From Myxococcales bacterium (GTDB lineage: Bacteria > Myxococcota_A > Polyangia > Polyangiales > Ga0077539): a stretch of DNA of 64,000 bases. Shown one piece after another: positions 1 to 8,924 of this stretch. The notes beneath the pieces are model-generated. The model was not told where the DNA came from and did no database searches. It saw only the letters and a program-made list of their open reading frames with translations. Within the stretch, counting starts at the first letter, position 1, and the number at the start of each line of letters is the position of its first letter. Location: the NCBI GenBank assembly GCA_013298625.1, contig JAAFIF010000004.1, positions 132,589-196,588 on the forward strand, read 5' to 3'. Both the position numbers and the translations under genes were made by a program.

Positions 1-805
1 GCTCTCTTCTCGGGTCCGCCCGATACGGAAACACGTTGAAGTGCCCGATCGGAAACTCAGCCCGGTCCGTCGTCACCTCGACCGCGCTCACCCACGCGAG
101 CCCCGCGCCCCGCCCGCTGCGCGCGGCCTCGGGCAGCGCACGCACGCCCTCGCTGTAGTCACCGACCACGTTGTGCTCGGTCGGCGTCGCGAACTCGACC
201 CCCACCGACGCCAGCGAAGCCACGCGATCCACGATGGACACGCGCGAGTCGAACGAGCGCTCGGCGTGCACGTGCAGGTCGCACGAGGTCCAGTCGTCCA
301 TGGCCAACACGCGCTCGATCGCCGCCGTGATGACCGTCTCGCGCTCGGCCGTGACCTCGATGCGCGCAGTAAAAATGCTCCACTCGAGCCCGTGGTCGAA
401 GGTCACGCGGTACACGCCGGCCGCCAGCTCCATCACGCCTTGGCCCGTCGCTGCGATGCGCGACTGCAGCGCGCCATCGGCCCGGTGCCGCGGTCCGAGG
501 TCGGGGTCCGGCGTGCCCTCCACGCCTCGCACCGCGACGTGCGCCGCGATCGGTCGAAGCGTCGCGCGGTCGCGAACCTCGAAGCGCAGCGTCCCCTTCG
601 GCCTCGCCGGCGGCGCCGCGACGATCACTGTTTGTGCGTCTTGCGCTGCATCCGAGCGAGCGTCACCGCGGCCCGCGTCCGCTGCGCGCGCGCTCGCGTC
701 GGTCGCGCTCTGCGCGTTGCTCGCCGCGGGGTCGACGACGTGCGCGCGTTGCCCTGCGCACGCAGCGAGACCCAACGCAGCAACGAACAACACCCTCGAA
801 GTCAC
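1..805 (-). CDS. PHP-domain (CehA/McbA-like) metallohydrolase lipoprotein, 3' end outside window
   Basis: Exported lipoprotein with a PHP-type metal-dependent hydrolase domain; only the first 268 residues are present because the gene runs off the left edge. The GTG at 805 opens directly on a signal peptide ending in the lipobox LAAC (Cys16). An Ala/Asp-rich spacer and a probable beta-rich region follow, then the PHP metal motifs: DLHVH (His178, His180), TPTEHN (207-212) and GHFNVFP (254-260). In this family such residues bind a multinuclear metal centre that hydrolyses phosphoesters or other esters; the substrate cannot be told here. It lies 65 nt downstream of the DUF2079 gene on the same strand and may be co-transcribed with it. 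The family is fairly sure, the role is not. Confidence 0.75.
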   Translation of the reverse strand, partial: MTSRVLFVAALGLAACAGQRAHVVDPAASNAQSATDASARAADAGRGDARSDAAQDAQTVIVAAPPARPKGTLRFEVRDRATLRPIAAHVAVRGVEGTPDPDLGPRHRADGALQSRIAATGQGVMELAAGVYRVTFDHGLEWSIFTARIEVTAERETVITAAIERVLAMDDWTSCDLHVHAERSFDSRVSIVDRVASLASVGVEFATPTEHNVVGDYSEGVRALPEAARSGRGAGLAWVSAVEVTTDRAEFPIGHFNVFPYRADPRRE

Positions 806-870
806 AGACCGTACGCACAGGGTGTAGTCCAATGTCGCGCGCGACGCGAGCATCGAGCGGGCGCGTCGCC

Positions 871-2790
871 TCAACGCGTGGTGCGCACGTCGAGCCGGAC
901 CCAGTGAGGCGCGTCCTGATGCAGCCGCGAGCCATCGACGCGACGGACCCCGAAATAGAGCCCATTTTGCAGCACTTCTGCGCTGCTGGCCGGGACCGTC
1001 ACGCTCGTGCGAGACACCTCTCCGACCCGCAGGTGCGCTGGGCTGAGCAGCCCGTCGTACGGAAGAAACGAGCGGATTCGCTCGGGGTCGTCGCGGTCCC
1101 CGCTGCGGTGCATCGGGCCCCAGCCGAGCTCGAGCCCCATGTCGTGCGGCCAACGCTCGCGGGTGACGAGCCACAGCGTGACCGTCGAAGCGCGCGCGTC
1201 TCGCGGCTCGACTCGCCACGACGCGACAGCGACAGAGCGATCGACGTCGACGTGACGCGGCTGATTCCACTGGTCGGACGAGAACGCGACGTAGCGCCCC
1301 TCGGCGTACGCCCGCGGAGAGAGCCCTCGTCGCAGCAGCAGGTGCGAGCCTTCGGCGCGAAAGAGCCCGTACTTTCCCTGGGCGAGCGCGTTGCGAACGG
1401 GGATCTCTTCGCGCGTGCGCCACAGCGTTTGCGTCCCGTCGAAGCGCTGGCGGTGCGCGATCGAGACGATGACGTCGTCCGCTTCACGCGTCCACGCGTC
1501 GAACCGCTGCAACAGAGGCCGCTGCGCCAGGTGCGCGAGCGCGTAGTCTGGAGCCACCACGAAGGCCTCCGGTCGAACCTCGCGCACGATGCGCTCGAGG
1601 TCCGTGGCCCTCGCGTCTCGCTCGTAGTCGCTCGCGCGAAAGAGCCGCGAGATCGGCGTCGCGCCCGCCCTCCTCTGCGCGAGCAGCCCAGCGCCGAGCA
1701 CGATCGCCGCGCAGAGCGCTAACATCTTGCGGCCTGTGGGCCGGTCGATCGGCGCGCCGAGCGCGTGCTTCGCATCCACGAGCCGAGCTGCCCCGTGGAT
1801 CGCTGAGGCGAACACAAACGGCACCGCGAGCAGCGCGTAGTGCGAGCGCACCTGCGTCGCCGTCGGCCACTGCGACAAGAAGTTGATCGCGATCGGGACG
1901 AGCGCAGGCAACAACCACCGCGGCGCGAGCAACGACAGAAACGCGACCGGCGCCAGCAGCCTCGGCGCGTACAGCCACTTCGCAGGCGTCGCCACGGCGC
2001 TCAGCGTCGCGATGGGGTGCGCGAGCACGGCGCGGACGATGGCCGACGGGGTCGTTCCGATCGAGCCAAAATGCAGCGCAAACGACCCTCGTCGCGGCAG
2101 GTACTTCGGCGCGACGCCGAACTGGTAGCCCACGAAGTACACCGTCGCCATCGCGGCGATCGCGAGCCCCCATCGTCGCGGCGCCGCGCGCTTGTCGACG
2201 GCGAGCGCCAGCCCGCACAGCGCGCTGACGAGCGCCGCGTCCTCGCGGCACATCGCGGCAACAAAGAGCGCAATCGCTCCCTTGCGCCACTCTTCGCGGT
2301 CCCACGCGTCGAGCGCGTACGCGAGCGGCAGCAGCGCGAGCGAGCTCGGGTGAAATTCGTACGTCGCAGCCGTGAGCACCGTGGGGTAGAGCAAGTACGA
2401 AATCGCCGCGAAATCACCGGCGATCGGCGTTCGTAGCCGCCGCGCTGCCATGCGCGCGAGCGGCACCGCCGCGCCGGCCAGCGCCGTCGCTTGCACCACC
2501 AACATCAGCGGAACCAGCGGGATCGCCCGCCCGATCCACGCCATCGGATACAGCACCCACGACGCGTGCAGCCCGTACACGTGCGAGTTGGTCAGCGGGT
2601 GGTACAGGTCTCCGCGGCCCATCCCCCAGAGCATTCGCGTGTAAAAAGCCAGGTCGAACGTCTCGTTGTGAAACGTCCGAAACCTCGCCAGCGCGAGCAG
2701 CGCGCACCCGAGCGCCACCACGCCCACCGCGTTGGTCACCCGCGCCCACGCAAACGCCTCGTCCGCTCGCTTGTCGTCCTCGTGGCGCAC
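871..2790 (-). CDS. DUF2079 polytopic membrane protein
   Basis: Inner-membrane protein of 639 residues with about ten hydrophobic segments in the N-terminal two thirds and a soluble C-terminal part of roughly 200 residues. The N-terminal motif NETFDLAFYTRMLWGM, followed by a GLHASWVLYP-type loop and a long Leu/Ala-rich helix, matches the DUF2079 family, which is related to GT-C-fold glycosyltransferases of the Dol-P-Man type. The Asp of FDLA in the first periplasmic loop is where GT-C enzymes carry their catalytic acid. GTG start at 2790. It is divergent from thiE. Sugar donor and acceptor are unknown; a part in envelope glycan or glycolipid synthesis is inference only. Confidence 0.7.
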   Translation of the reverse strand: MRHEDDKRADEAFAWARVTNAVGVVALGCALLALARFRTFHNETFDLAFYTRMLWGMGRGDLYHPLTNSHVYGLHASWVLYPMAWIGRAIPLVPLMLVVQATALAGAAVPLARMAARRLRTPIAGDFAAISYLLYPTVLTAATYEFHPSSLALLPLAYALDAWDREEWRKGAIALFVAAMCREDAALVSALCGLALAVDKRAAPRRWGLAIAAMATVYFVGYQFGVAPKYLPRRGSFALHFGSIGTTPSAIVRAVLAHPIATLSAVATPAKWLYAPRLLAPVAFLSLLAPRWLLPALVPIAINFLSQWPTATQVRSHYALLAVPFVFASAIHGAARLVDAKHALGAPIDRPTGRKMLALCAAIVLGAGLLAQRRAGATPISRLFRASDYERDARATDLERIVREVRPEAFVVAPDYALAHLAQRPLLQRFDAWTREADDVIVSIAHRQRFDGTQTLWRTREEIPVRNALAQGKYGLFRAEGSHLLLRRGLSPRAYAEGRYVAFSSDQWNQPRHVDVDRSVAVASWRVEPRDARASTVTLWLVTRERWPHDMGLELGWGPMHRSGDRDDPERIRSFLPYDGLLSPAHLRVGEVSRTSVTVPASSAEVLQNGLYFGVRRVDGSRLHQDAPHWVRLDVRTTR

Positions 2791-2871
2791 GCTGCGCTCG
2801 GTCTATCCCCGCCCAACGCCCGCGCGCAAGCCTCGACTCGCCCGGCGCCCCGTGCGCAAACTCGCGCCGAC

Positions 2872-3522
2872 GTGTCTTTCTCCCAACGCTCGGGCCTCTA
2901 CGCCATCGTCGACGCCGACGCCCTCGGCGCGCACGATCCGCTCGCGTTCGCCGACGCGCTGCTCTCGGCCGCGCCGCTGTTCGCGCTGCAGCTGCGCGCA
3001 AAGCACTGGACCGCGCGGCAGACGCTCTCCGTCGCTCGCTCGCTCGCCCAGCGCTGCGCGAAGGCCGCAGTGCCCTTCGTGGTCAACGATCGACCCGACC
3101 TCGCCGTGCTCTCCGACGCGCATGTGTTGCACGTCGGGCAAGAGGACCTCTCGCTCGACGACGTTCGCTCGATCGCGCGCGGCGTGATGGTGGGCGTCTC
3201 GACGCACGACCTTCGACAGCTCGACGAGGCGCTCGCGCACAAGCCCGACTACGTAGCGTTCGGCCCCGTGTTCGACACGCGCTCGAAGCACGCCCCCGAC
3301 CCCACGGTGGGCCTCGCGCTGCTTGCTCGAGCCGCAGAGCGCGCGCGCGCCGCGGGCGTCCCCCTCGTCGCGATCGGCGGGATCACCGCTGACAACGCCG
3401 CTTCGATCCGCGCCGCCGGCGCCACCGCAGGAGCGCTCATCGGCGCGCTGTCCTCGCACGCAAACGACCCATCGACGCTCGTCTCCGTCGCGCGCTCGTT
3501 GCACGACGCGCTCTCTCGCTGA
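2872..3522 (+). CDS. thiE: Thiamine-phosphate synthase
   Basis: Joins HMP-pyrophosphate and thiazole phosphate to give thiamine monophosphate in the cytoplasm. The 216 residues form a complete TIM-barrel of family length. Visible motifs in order are LYAIVD at the N-terminus, ALQLRAK (strand 2), FVVNDRPDLA, LHVGQEDL (substrate-binding Gln-Glu-Asp), GVSTH, DYVAFGPVFDTRSK (pyrophosphate/Mg loop) and the phosphate-binding VAIGGIT. The reading frame is open further upstream, but that stretch is antisense to the DUF2079 gene; the GTG at 2872 gives the normal family N-terminus. No other thiamine gene is nearby and no obvious thiamine riboswitch was recognised in the 81-nt divergent gap. Confidence 0.88.
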   Translation: MSFSQRSGLYAIVDADALGAHDPLAFADALLSAAPLFALQLRAKHWTARQTLSVARSLAQRCAKAAVPFVVNDRPDLAVLSDAHVLHVGQEDLSLDDVRSIARGVMVGVSTHDLRQLDEALAHKPDYVAFGPVFDTRSKHAPDPTVGLALLARAAERARAAGVPLVAIGGITADNAASIRAAGATAGALIGALSSHANDPSTLVSVARSLHDALSR

Positions 3523-3552
3523 AGCGCGCTACACTCCGCGGCTGACCCTGGC

Positions 3553-4128
3553 ATGGACCCTTTTATCTTCGGTGTGATCGTTCTCGTCGGCGCTCCTGCG
3601 GCTGCGGCCACCGCTCGCTGGATCCGCGGTCGTCGCGAGCCGGACGCGCCGCGCCCGAAGCTCCCTGCGCAGACCGTCACGGCCTCGCGCGACGGCGTGC
3701 GCGTCGGCGACGTGCTCACGCACATGGGCGACAGCTTCTGGCTCTCGGGCGAGCTGCTGCTCAAGCGCGAAGGAAGCGTGGCGTTGCGGCTCTTCGTCGC
3801 GCCCGAAAAGGGCGTCGATCGTTGGCTCGCGCTCACCCGCGACGGTCAATCCGTGTGGGTGCTCGAGGTGAGCCGCCCGCTCGAAGCGATGGGCTTCCCT
3901 GGGGTCGAAGTGCCGCTCGGCGGTCGAACGCTGCGCCGGACTGAGCACGGCAGCGTCGCGATCGAGCCCTCGGGCGAAGGGACGCTCGGCTGGGAGGGCC
4001 TCGGTCGATTCGCGGTGTTTCGCTCGCACGACAAGGTCGCGCTCTTTCTCGAGGGCGCCAATCGCACGCGCGTGCTCGCGCTCGAAGGCCGAGAGATCCC
4101 CCGTCAGCTCGTGCAGAAGCTCGGCTGA
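3553..4128 (+). CDS. Membrane-anchored DUF4178-like protein
   Basis: A 191-residue protein with an N-terminal signal-anchor (FIFGVIVLVGAPAAAATA) followed by RWIRGRR, which puts the remainder in the cytoplasm by the positive-inside rule. The soluble part begins VRVGDVLTHMGDSFWLSGEL and continues with alternating beta strands and WLALTRDG, resembling the start of DUF4178 domains. These occur in membrane-associated proteins of unknown function. It starts 30 nt after thiE and may be read from the same transcript, though no functional link is evident. The family call is tentative. Confidence 0.6.
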   Translation: MDPFIFGVIVLVGAPAAAATARWIRGRREPDAPRPKLPAQTVTASRDGVRVGDVLTHMGDSFWLSGELLLKREGSVALRLFVAPEKGVDRWLALTRDGQSVWVLEVSRPLEAMGFPGVEVPLGGRTLRRTEHGSVAIEPSGEGTLGWEGLGRFAVFRSHDKVALFLEGANRTRVLALEGREIPRQLVQKLG

Positions 4129-4140
4129 GACAGCGCTCGA

Positions 4141-5055
4141 TCAGGCGAGGGCGCGACGGCCGCTCTTGGCCTCGGTGAACAGCTTGATCGCGCTCTCGAT
4201 GGCGTTCTCGAGGCTCTCGAGCATGATGTTGTGCAGCGTCGAGGTCGGGCCGCGAAGCGACTCGTAGTACCGCTGCCGCTCGGTCGAGTGCACGATCGAC
4301 GGCGGATACCCGGCGCGCAGCAGGACCAGGTTCATCGCGAGGCGCGCGTGCTTTCCGCTGTGCTTCGGAAAGGGGTAGATCTGCATGAGCTTGAAGTGCA
4401 GCTTCGACGCGAGGCGAAGCGCGGGGAGCTTCTTGGTCTCGGGCTCGAGCAGCCACTCGCCGAGCTTCTTCATCTCGCCCGCGATCTTGTCCGCCGCTGG
4501 AATATCGTGAAAATACAGCCGGTGCACGGGCGTATCGCGACGGTAGGGCGTCGGGTCCGCCGCGGCCGCGGCCGCCTTGGCCTCTTTGACTTCTTTCGCC
4601 GTCGGCTTGGTTTCGAGCAGCACGGGCGTCGGCGCCGGCTTCGGCTCGAGCAAGATCGTCGGCAGCGGGGGGGGCGGCGGAACGCTCACCGTCGCGATCG
4701 CCGCGGGCGGCGGGGTCGGCTCGGGCGTCAGCACGTCCCGCAGCTTGAGCAAGAGCTCGAGCGTAATCGGCTGCTTCTTGCCCTTCGAAGCTTGCTCGCG
4801 AACCCAGTCGATCGCGGCTTTGTGCGCGCGGATCTCGTCGTAGGTGGGGATCAACGACACGTCGCTGACCACGTCGTTGTCGATGGCGCTCTTGAGCTCG
4901 TGAAAGGTGAGGACCATCCCTTCGAGCGCACAGTCGTGATAGATCCACGACATGTCGAGCCGCTCCTGAAACTCAGCGAGCGTTTGCTCTTCCATCGTGG
5001 CGAGCATCTCTTGAAGCTGCTCGAGCTTCGCGTCGATCGTGCTCCGGTCTGCCAT
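4141..5055 (-). CDS. Fic-fold protein with degenerate catalytic motif
   Basis: A 304-residue cytoplasmic protein with the layout of Fic/DOC proteins: an N-terminal helical part (about 1-100, with the inhibitory-helix-like DCALEGMVLT), a proline/alanine-rich linker (about 103-160) that is unusual at this place, and a helical C-terminal core. The core reads LHFKLMQIYPF...RLAMNLVLLRAGYPP, plainly homologous to the Fic signature. However HPFxDGNGRxxR is replaced by Tyr227-Pro-Phe-Pro-Lys-His-Ser-Gly-Lys-His-Ala-Arg238: catalytic His is Tyr, the metal-binding acidic residue is Lys, and the anion-hole Gly-Asn is His-Ser. AMPylation by the known mechanism is therefore unlikely. It converges with the DUF4178-like gene. 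Confidence 0.75.
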   Translation of the reverse strand: MADRSTIDAKLEQLQEMLATMEEQTLAEFQERLDMSWIYHDCALEGMVLTFHELKSAIDNDVVSDVSLIPTYDEIRAHKAAIDWVREQASKGKKQPITLELLLKLRDVLTPEPTPPPAAIATVSVPPPPPLPTILLEPKPAPTPVLLETKPTAKEVKEAKAAAAAADPTPYRRDTPVHRLYFHDIPAADKIAGEMKKLGEWLLEPETKKLPALRLASKLHFKLMQIYPFPKHSGKHARLAMNLVLLRAGYPPSIVHSTERQRYYESLRGPTSTLHNIMLESLENAIESAIKLFTEAKSGRRALA

Positions 5056-5133
5056 GAATCTCCCTTCGCACCGTATTGAAGTGGCACTCGATTCGTCAAT
5101 ATCGCGTCACTGACGCTGTGCTACCCTCGCTCA

Positions 5134-6687
5134 GTGCGCCCGCGAGTAACGCTGCTTTTCCTGGCATTTTCCCTGGCTCACTGCGCGGTCGGTGAGAATG
5201 GACCTTCGGACGGGGGCCGCTCGGATGGCGGCTCCGAAGGGGGCCGAAGGGACAGCGGCCCGGTCGGCCCGTGCATGATGGGCGCTCCGGACGAGCCTGA
5301 CCCAGACAATTTCGACGCAAATTGCGACGGGATCGACGGCGACCGCTCGAAGGCCCTCTTCGTCGCGGACGACGGCATCGACTCGCAGCCCGGAACCGCC
5401 GAGCAGCCCATGCGCACCATCAGCGCCGCCCTCATGCGCGCGATGTCCATGGGAAAAACGCAGATCCTGGTCTCGCGCGGGATGTACACGGAGGCCAACA
5501 CGGTCTCGCTCGTCGCCGGCGTCGGGATTTTCGGCGGCTACGATCGCCGGGCCATGTGGACGCGCGGCGCGGGGCAGTCGATCCTCGTCGGAGCCAGGGT
5601 CGCGCTCGAGGGCCGCGTCCTTCGAAATCCAACGCGGATCGGGCGCATCGAAGTGCGCAGCGCCGACGCGATGATGCCCGGACAAGCGTCGATCGCCCTG
5701 CGCGCGATCGATGCGCCGTCCATCGAAGTGTTCGACGGCGCGATCTTGAGCGCGGGCCGCGGCGCTCCCGGCGCCAACGGAACTGCTGGAGAAAACGGCG
5801 GTGACGGCGCGCCAGGCGGCGCCGGCGGCGCCGGAGCCAACGACAACGAGAACGCTCCTGGCAACGGCGGCGCTCCTGGCATCAACGCGGCGTGCCCCAT
5901 GGCCAACGGCGGCGAGGGCGGCGGCGGCGGTCGCGCCCCACGATTCACTGGAATCTCTGGGGGAAACAGCACCGCGGGCAGCCAGGGCGGCATCGGCGGA
6001 ATGACCGGCGGCTGCACACCCATGCCCGGCAACGCAGGGACGAGCGCAGCCACCGATGGTGCTGTGGGTGTGGCTGGAATGGGCGGCGCGTCCATCGGCG
6101 TGCTCGACGCGATGACCGGCGAATACACCGCGGCGACGGGCACCGCTGGGCGTGACGGCGTGCCGGGCGCGGGCGGCGGCGGTGGTGGCGGAAGCTCTGG
6201 GCAGACCAGCACGTTGTGCATCGACGGCTCTGGCAACGGCGGCGGCGGTGGCGGCGCGGGCGGCTGCGGCGGCACCGGCGGTCGCGGCGGCAGCGGCGGC
6301 GGAGCGTCCATCGGGGTGCTCGCGATTCGCAGCGCGCTCACGCTGCGCGGGATCACCATCGCCACGGGCGGCGGCGGCGCGGGCGGCGCAGCAGGCAACG
6401 GCGGCAATGGCGGCGCAGCGGGCACCGGTGGAACACCCGGCACCGCCAGCGCGACGGAGATCGGCAACGGCGGACGCGGCGGCGATGGTCGTCGCGGCGG
6501 CGCCGGTGGTCCGGGCGGCGGCGGCGGCGGCGGCCCGAGCCTCGGCGTCTGGGTCGACGGGATGGGTCGCCCCACGATCGAAGGCGTCAACTATCGCCTC
6601 GGCATGCCCGGCGTCGGTGGAACGAGCGCCGCAGCAGGCCCATCCGAAGGTCGTCGCGGCGAGTCCACGAACGTCTACCCGATGTGA
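5134..6687 (+). CDS. Glycine-rich (PGRS-like) lipoprotein with beta-helix start
   Basis: An exported lipoprotein of 517 residues: signal peptide with lipobox LAHC (Cys17), a Ser/Asp/Gly spacer, then CDGIDGD, and a stretch (about 70-200) typical of DUF1565/right-handed beta-helix proteins (VADDGIDSQPGTAEQPMRTI, then GGYDR). From about residue 205 to 500 it is dominated by Gly-Gly-X and Gly-X-X runs broken by short hydrophobic ASIGVL motifs at about 310, 390 and 480, suggesting three repeat blocks. Similar proteins are common in Sandaracinus-like myxobacteria; a cell-surface structural or adhesive role is inference. The GTG at 5134 was chosen because it opens the signal peptide. Confidence 0.75.
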   Translation: MRPRVTLLFLAFSLAHCAVGENGPSDGGRSDGGSEGGRRDSGPVGPCMMGAPDEPDPDNFDANCDGIDGDRSKALFVADDGIDSQPGTAEQPMRTISAALMRAMSMGKTQILVSRGMYTEANTVSLVAGVGIFGGYDRRAMWTRGAGQSILVGARVALEGRVLRNPTRIGRIEVRSADAMMPGQASIALRAIDAPSIEVFDGAILSAGRGAPGANGTAGENGGDGAPGGAGGAGANDNENAPGNGGAPGINAACPMANGGEGGGGGRAPRFTGISGGNSTAGSQGGIGGMTGGCTPMPGNAGTSAATDGAVGVAGMGGASIGVLDAMTGEYTAATGTAGRDGVPGAGGGGGGGSSGQTSTLCIDGSGNGGGGGGAGGCGGTGGRGGSGGGASIGVLAIRSALTLRGITIATGGGGAGGAAGNGGNGGAAGTGGTPGTASATEIGNGGRGGDGRRGGAGGPGGGGGGGPSLGVWVDGMGRPTIEGVNYRLGMPGVGGTSAAAGPSEGRRGESTNVYPM

Positions 6688-6783
6688 GGTAGAGTCCCCC
6701 GAAGCCGACGCGCGTCACAGGGACGTCGCGTCGCGGGAGCGCGGCCTCGTCTGCGCTGCTTTGTTTCGTGGAGTGTCGATTCG

Positions 6784-7449
6784 GTGCGAGATCCCAAGGC
6801 CGCTCTCCCACTCAAGGGTGTCTCGACGCCGAAGTCCGGCGCCGCGACGGATCCTGCTGTGGTGAACTCGGCGCCCGCGGTAGAAATCCCTGAGCCTCCT
6901 GTCGCCGGCCCGCTCGATGTGCGCGCGGTGTTCGACGGACATTTTGAATTCGTGTGGCGCTCGCTTCGACGCCTCGGCGTTCGAGAGTCCGACGTCGACG
7001 ATGCGCTTCAGGAGGTCTTCGTGGTCGTCCACCGCAAGCGCGATGAGTTCGAGGGACGCTCGCGCTTGACCACCTGGCTGTACGGCATCTGCTTTCGCGT
7101 CGCGAGCGACTACCACCGCCGCGCGCACGTGCGTCGCGAGCAGCCGACGGGCGAGCCCATCGAAGAGCACACCCACGCGGACCCTCACGCGTCCGACCCC
7201 GAGCTTCGCGTGCACGGAGCGCAAGCGCGCGCCCTGCTCGACGAGGCCCTCGAAGGCATGGACGTCGAGAAGCGAGCCGTGTTCGTCCTGTACGAGATCG
7301 ACGAGCTGCCGGTCGAAGAGATCGCCCTGCGCGTGGGCGTTCCTGTCGGCACGGTGTACTCACGCTTGAAGGCGGCGCGGCTCGCCTTCGAGAAGTCTGT
7401 CACGCGCGTGCGCGCTCGGCTCTCGCACACCCCGAGGAGGGCGCCATGA
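6784..7449 (+). CDS. ECF-family RNA polymerase sigma factor
   Basis: A 221-residue group 4 sigma factor. After an unstructured N-terminal 45 residues, region 2 runs from about 50 to 120 (FDGHFEFVWRSLRRLG, DVDDALQEVFVVVHRK, SRLTTWLYGICFRVASDYHR), a His/Asp-rich linker follows, and region 4 lies at about 150-205 (LDEALEGMDVEKRAVFVLYE, then the helix-turn-helix VEEIALRVGVPVGTVYSRLK). It directs polymerase to a small promoter set, which cannot be named here. Its stop overlaps the next start (ATGA at 7446-7449), so the following membrane protein is translationally coupled and may control it. GTG start; a later start in the disordered N-terminus is possible. Confidence 0.9.
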   Translation: MRDPKAALPLKGVSTPKSGAATDPAVVNSAPAVEIPEPPVAGPLDVRAVFDGHFEFVWRSLRRLGVRESDVDDALQEVFVVVHRKRDEFEGRSRLTTWLYGICFRVASDYHRRAHVRREQPTGEPIEEHTHADPHASDPELRVHGAQARALLDEALEGMDVEKRAVFVLYEIDELPVEEIALRVGVPVGTVYSRLKAARLAFEKSVTRVRARLSHTPRRAP

Positions 7450-8924
7450 GCGACGACGCGCCTCCGCGCATCAGCAGCCCCGCGAGCCACAGCAGCGTGC
7501 TCGCGCGCGAGATGATCTCGTCGGCCAAGAGCGACGCGCCCAACGAGGGCGCCAAGGCCGCGGCGCGCGCGAAGTTCGAGCAATTTCTCGCGGCAGAAGC
7601 GCACCCCAAGCCGCCCGCGACGGACATGCCGCTCTTCGGTTCGAGCACCGTCGACGTGCTCGAGAGCGCCGCGCGCAGCCCGGTGCCGTCCGTGGCCAAT
7701 ACGCACACGAAATCAAGTTCGACCGGCGCGCCTCCGTCGTCGAACGACGCGTTCTTCGCGAGCGCCGCCGCTGCGCCGAAGCCTGCGGTCCCGCACGAGC
7801 ATCACACGGGCGAGCGCAACGAGAACTCCGCGCTTTTCTCGCTCGCGCAGCTGTCGGGCGAGCCCGAGGGACACAGCGCCAAGAGCCCGGCGAGCAAGCC
7901 GAAGTCCGACGTCGGCGTGATCGACATCAAGTCGATGACCAACGCGAAGAGCGCCGTCGACGAGATCCTCACGGTGAGCGCAGGCAGCGGGCTGGGCTCG
8001 CCGCTCGCCGCGCCGATGCTCGCGCCTGTCCCTGCGCCCAACGCCGCGGTCGCGTCGGAGCCCGCGAGGTCTGGCGGCACCAACAAGACGGTCGTCGCCA
8101 GCGTGCTCGGGTCGATGTTCATCTTGGTCGGTGGCGGGCTGGCCGCGATGTACATCCTCAAGTCGGGACAGCCGCAGACGCAGGTCGGCACCGAAGGCAG
8201 CGGCCCGAACACCGCCAACGCGCCGAACAACGGCAACGGCAACAACAGCAACAACGGGCAGAACAACAACCCGGGCAACAGCGGGAGCGCAGCGAACGCT
8301 GGGCCGAACAACGCCGGGACACCGAGCACCAACGGAGCTGCGACCGCGCCTGGACCCGCGGGCACGACGCAGCCAGCGGGCACGGCTCCGGCGGGCAACG
8401 AGCCGAGCAACCGCGCCGAGCGCACTCCCCGCGCGACGCGCTCGAGCACGCCGTCGGGCTCGTCGAACAACAGCGCGCCGAGCTCTCCTTCGACCAGCCC
8501 GACGCCCTCGAACAACAGCCCGAGCACCGCGCCCGCGGGCGGCTCGTGCGCCGCTCGTTGCCGTGGCGACATCGCCTGCTTGCTCTCTTGCGGAACGCAG
8601 ACGCGCCCCGCGAGCAACGGCGCTCCCTCCACCGCTTCGTCGGCTCCTTCGAACGCGCCTGCGACGCCTGGTCGCAACGACGTGATCGCGGCGATGCGCG
8701 GCGTGCAATCCAACGTGCGTCAGTGCGCTGCGAGCACCGGCCAGAGCGGAACCGCGAGCATCAACGTCGTCTTCGCGTCATCGGGTCGCGTGACGACAGC
8801 CAACGTCGCGCCGCCGTTCGCGGGGACACCGACGGGCTCGTGCATGGCGCGCGCGGTGCGAGCGGCGGTCGTCCCGCCCTTTTCGCAGCCGACGTTCAGC
8901 GTCAACTACCCGTTCACGCTGTGA
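7446..8924 (+). CDS. Single-pass membrane protein with AgmX/PglI-like C-terminal domain, candidate sigma regulator
   Basis: A 492-residue protein coupled to the ECF sigma factor. The N-terminal 215 residues are soluble and probably cytoplasmic; one transmembrane helix follows (about 220-243, VLGSMFILVGGGLAAMYIL). Outside is a long linker of Asn/Gly/Pro/Ser/Thr (about 245-365), a small Cys cluster (CAARCRGDIACLLSC) and a C-terminal domain (about 405-492) with VQSNVRQCA, TASINVVFASSGRV and CMARAVRAAVVPPF. That last pattern is the AgmX/PglI or TonB-like C-terminal module of Myxococcota. The gene position is that of an anti-sigma factor, but no classical zinc-finger anti-sigma motif is seen near residue 1. 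Function by position is inference. Confidence 0.7.
   Translation: MSDDAPPRISSPASHSSVLAREMISSAKSDAPNEGAKAAARAKFEQFLAAEAHPKPPATDMPLFGSSTVDVLESAARSPVPSVANTHTKSSSTGAPPSSNDAFFASAAAAPKPAVPHEHHTGERNENSALFSLAQLSGEPEGHSAKSPASKPKSDVGVIDIKSMTNAKSAVDEILTVSAGSGLGSPLAAPMLAPVPAPNAAVASEPARSGGTNKTVVASVLGSMFILVGGGLAAMYILKSGQPQTQVGTEGSGPNTANAPNNGNGNNSNNGQNNNPGNSGSAANAGPNNAGTPSTNGAATAPGPAGTTQPAGTAPAGNEPSNRAERTPRATRSSTPSGSSNNSAPSSPSTSPTPSNNSPSTAPAGGSCAARCRGDIACLLSCGTQTRPASNGAPSTASSAPSNAPATPGRNDVIAAMRGVQSNVRQCAASTGQSGTASINVVFASSGRVTTANVAPPFAGTPTGSCMARAVRAAVVPPFSQPTFSVNYPFTL

Noticed and set aside
2491..2871. N-terminal extension of thiE
   Set aside because: The extension is antisense to the DUF2079 gene and gives no family similarity; the GTG at 2872 yields the normal ThiE length.
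5761..6560. Repetitive GGCGGC-rich stretch as a CRISPR or satellite array
   Set aside because: It is the coding region of Gly-rich protein blocks; there is no regular direct repeat with unique spacers.
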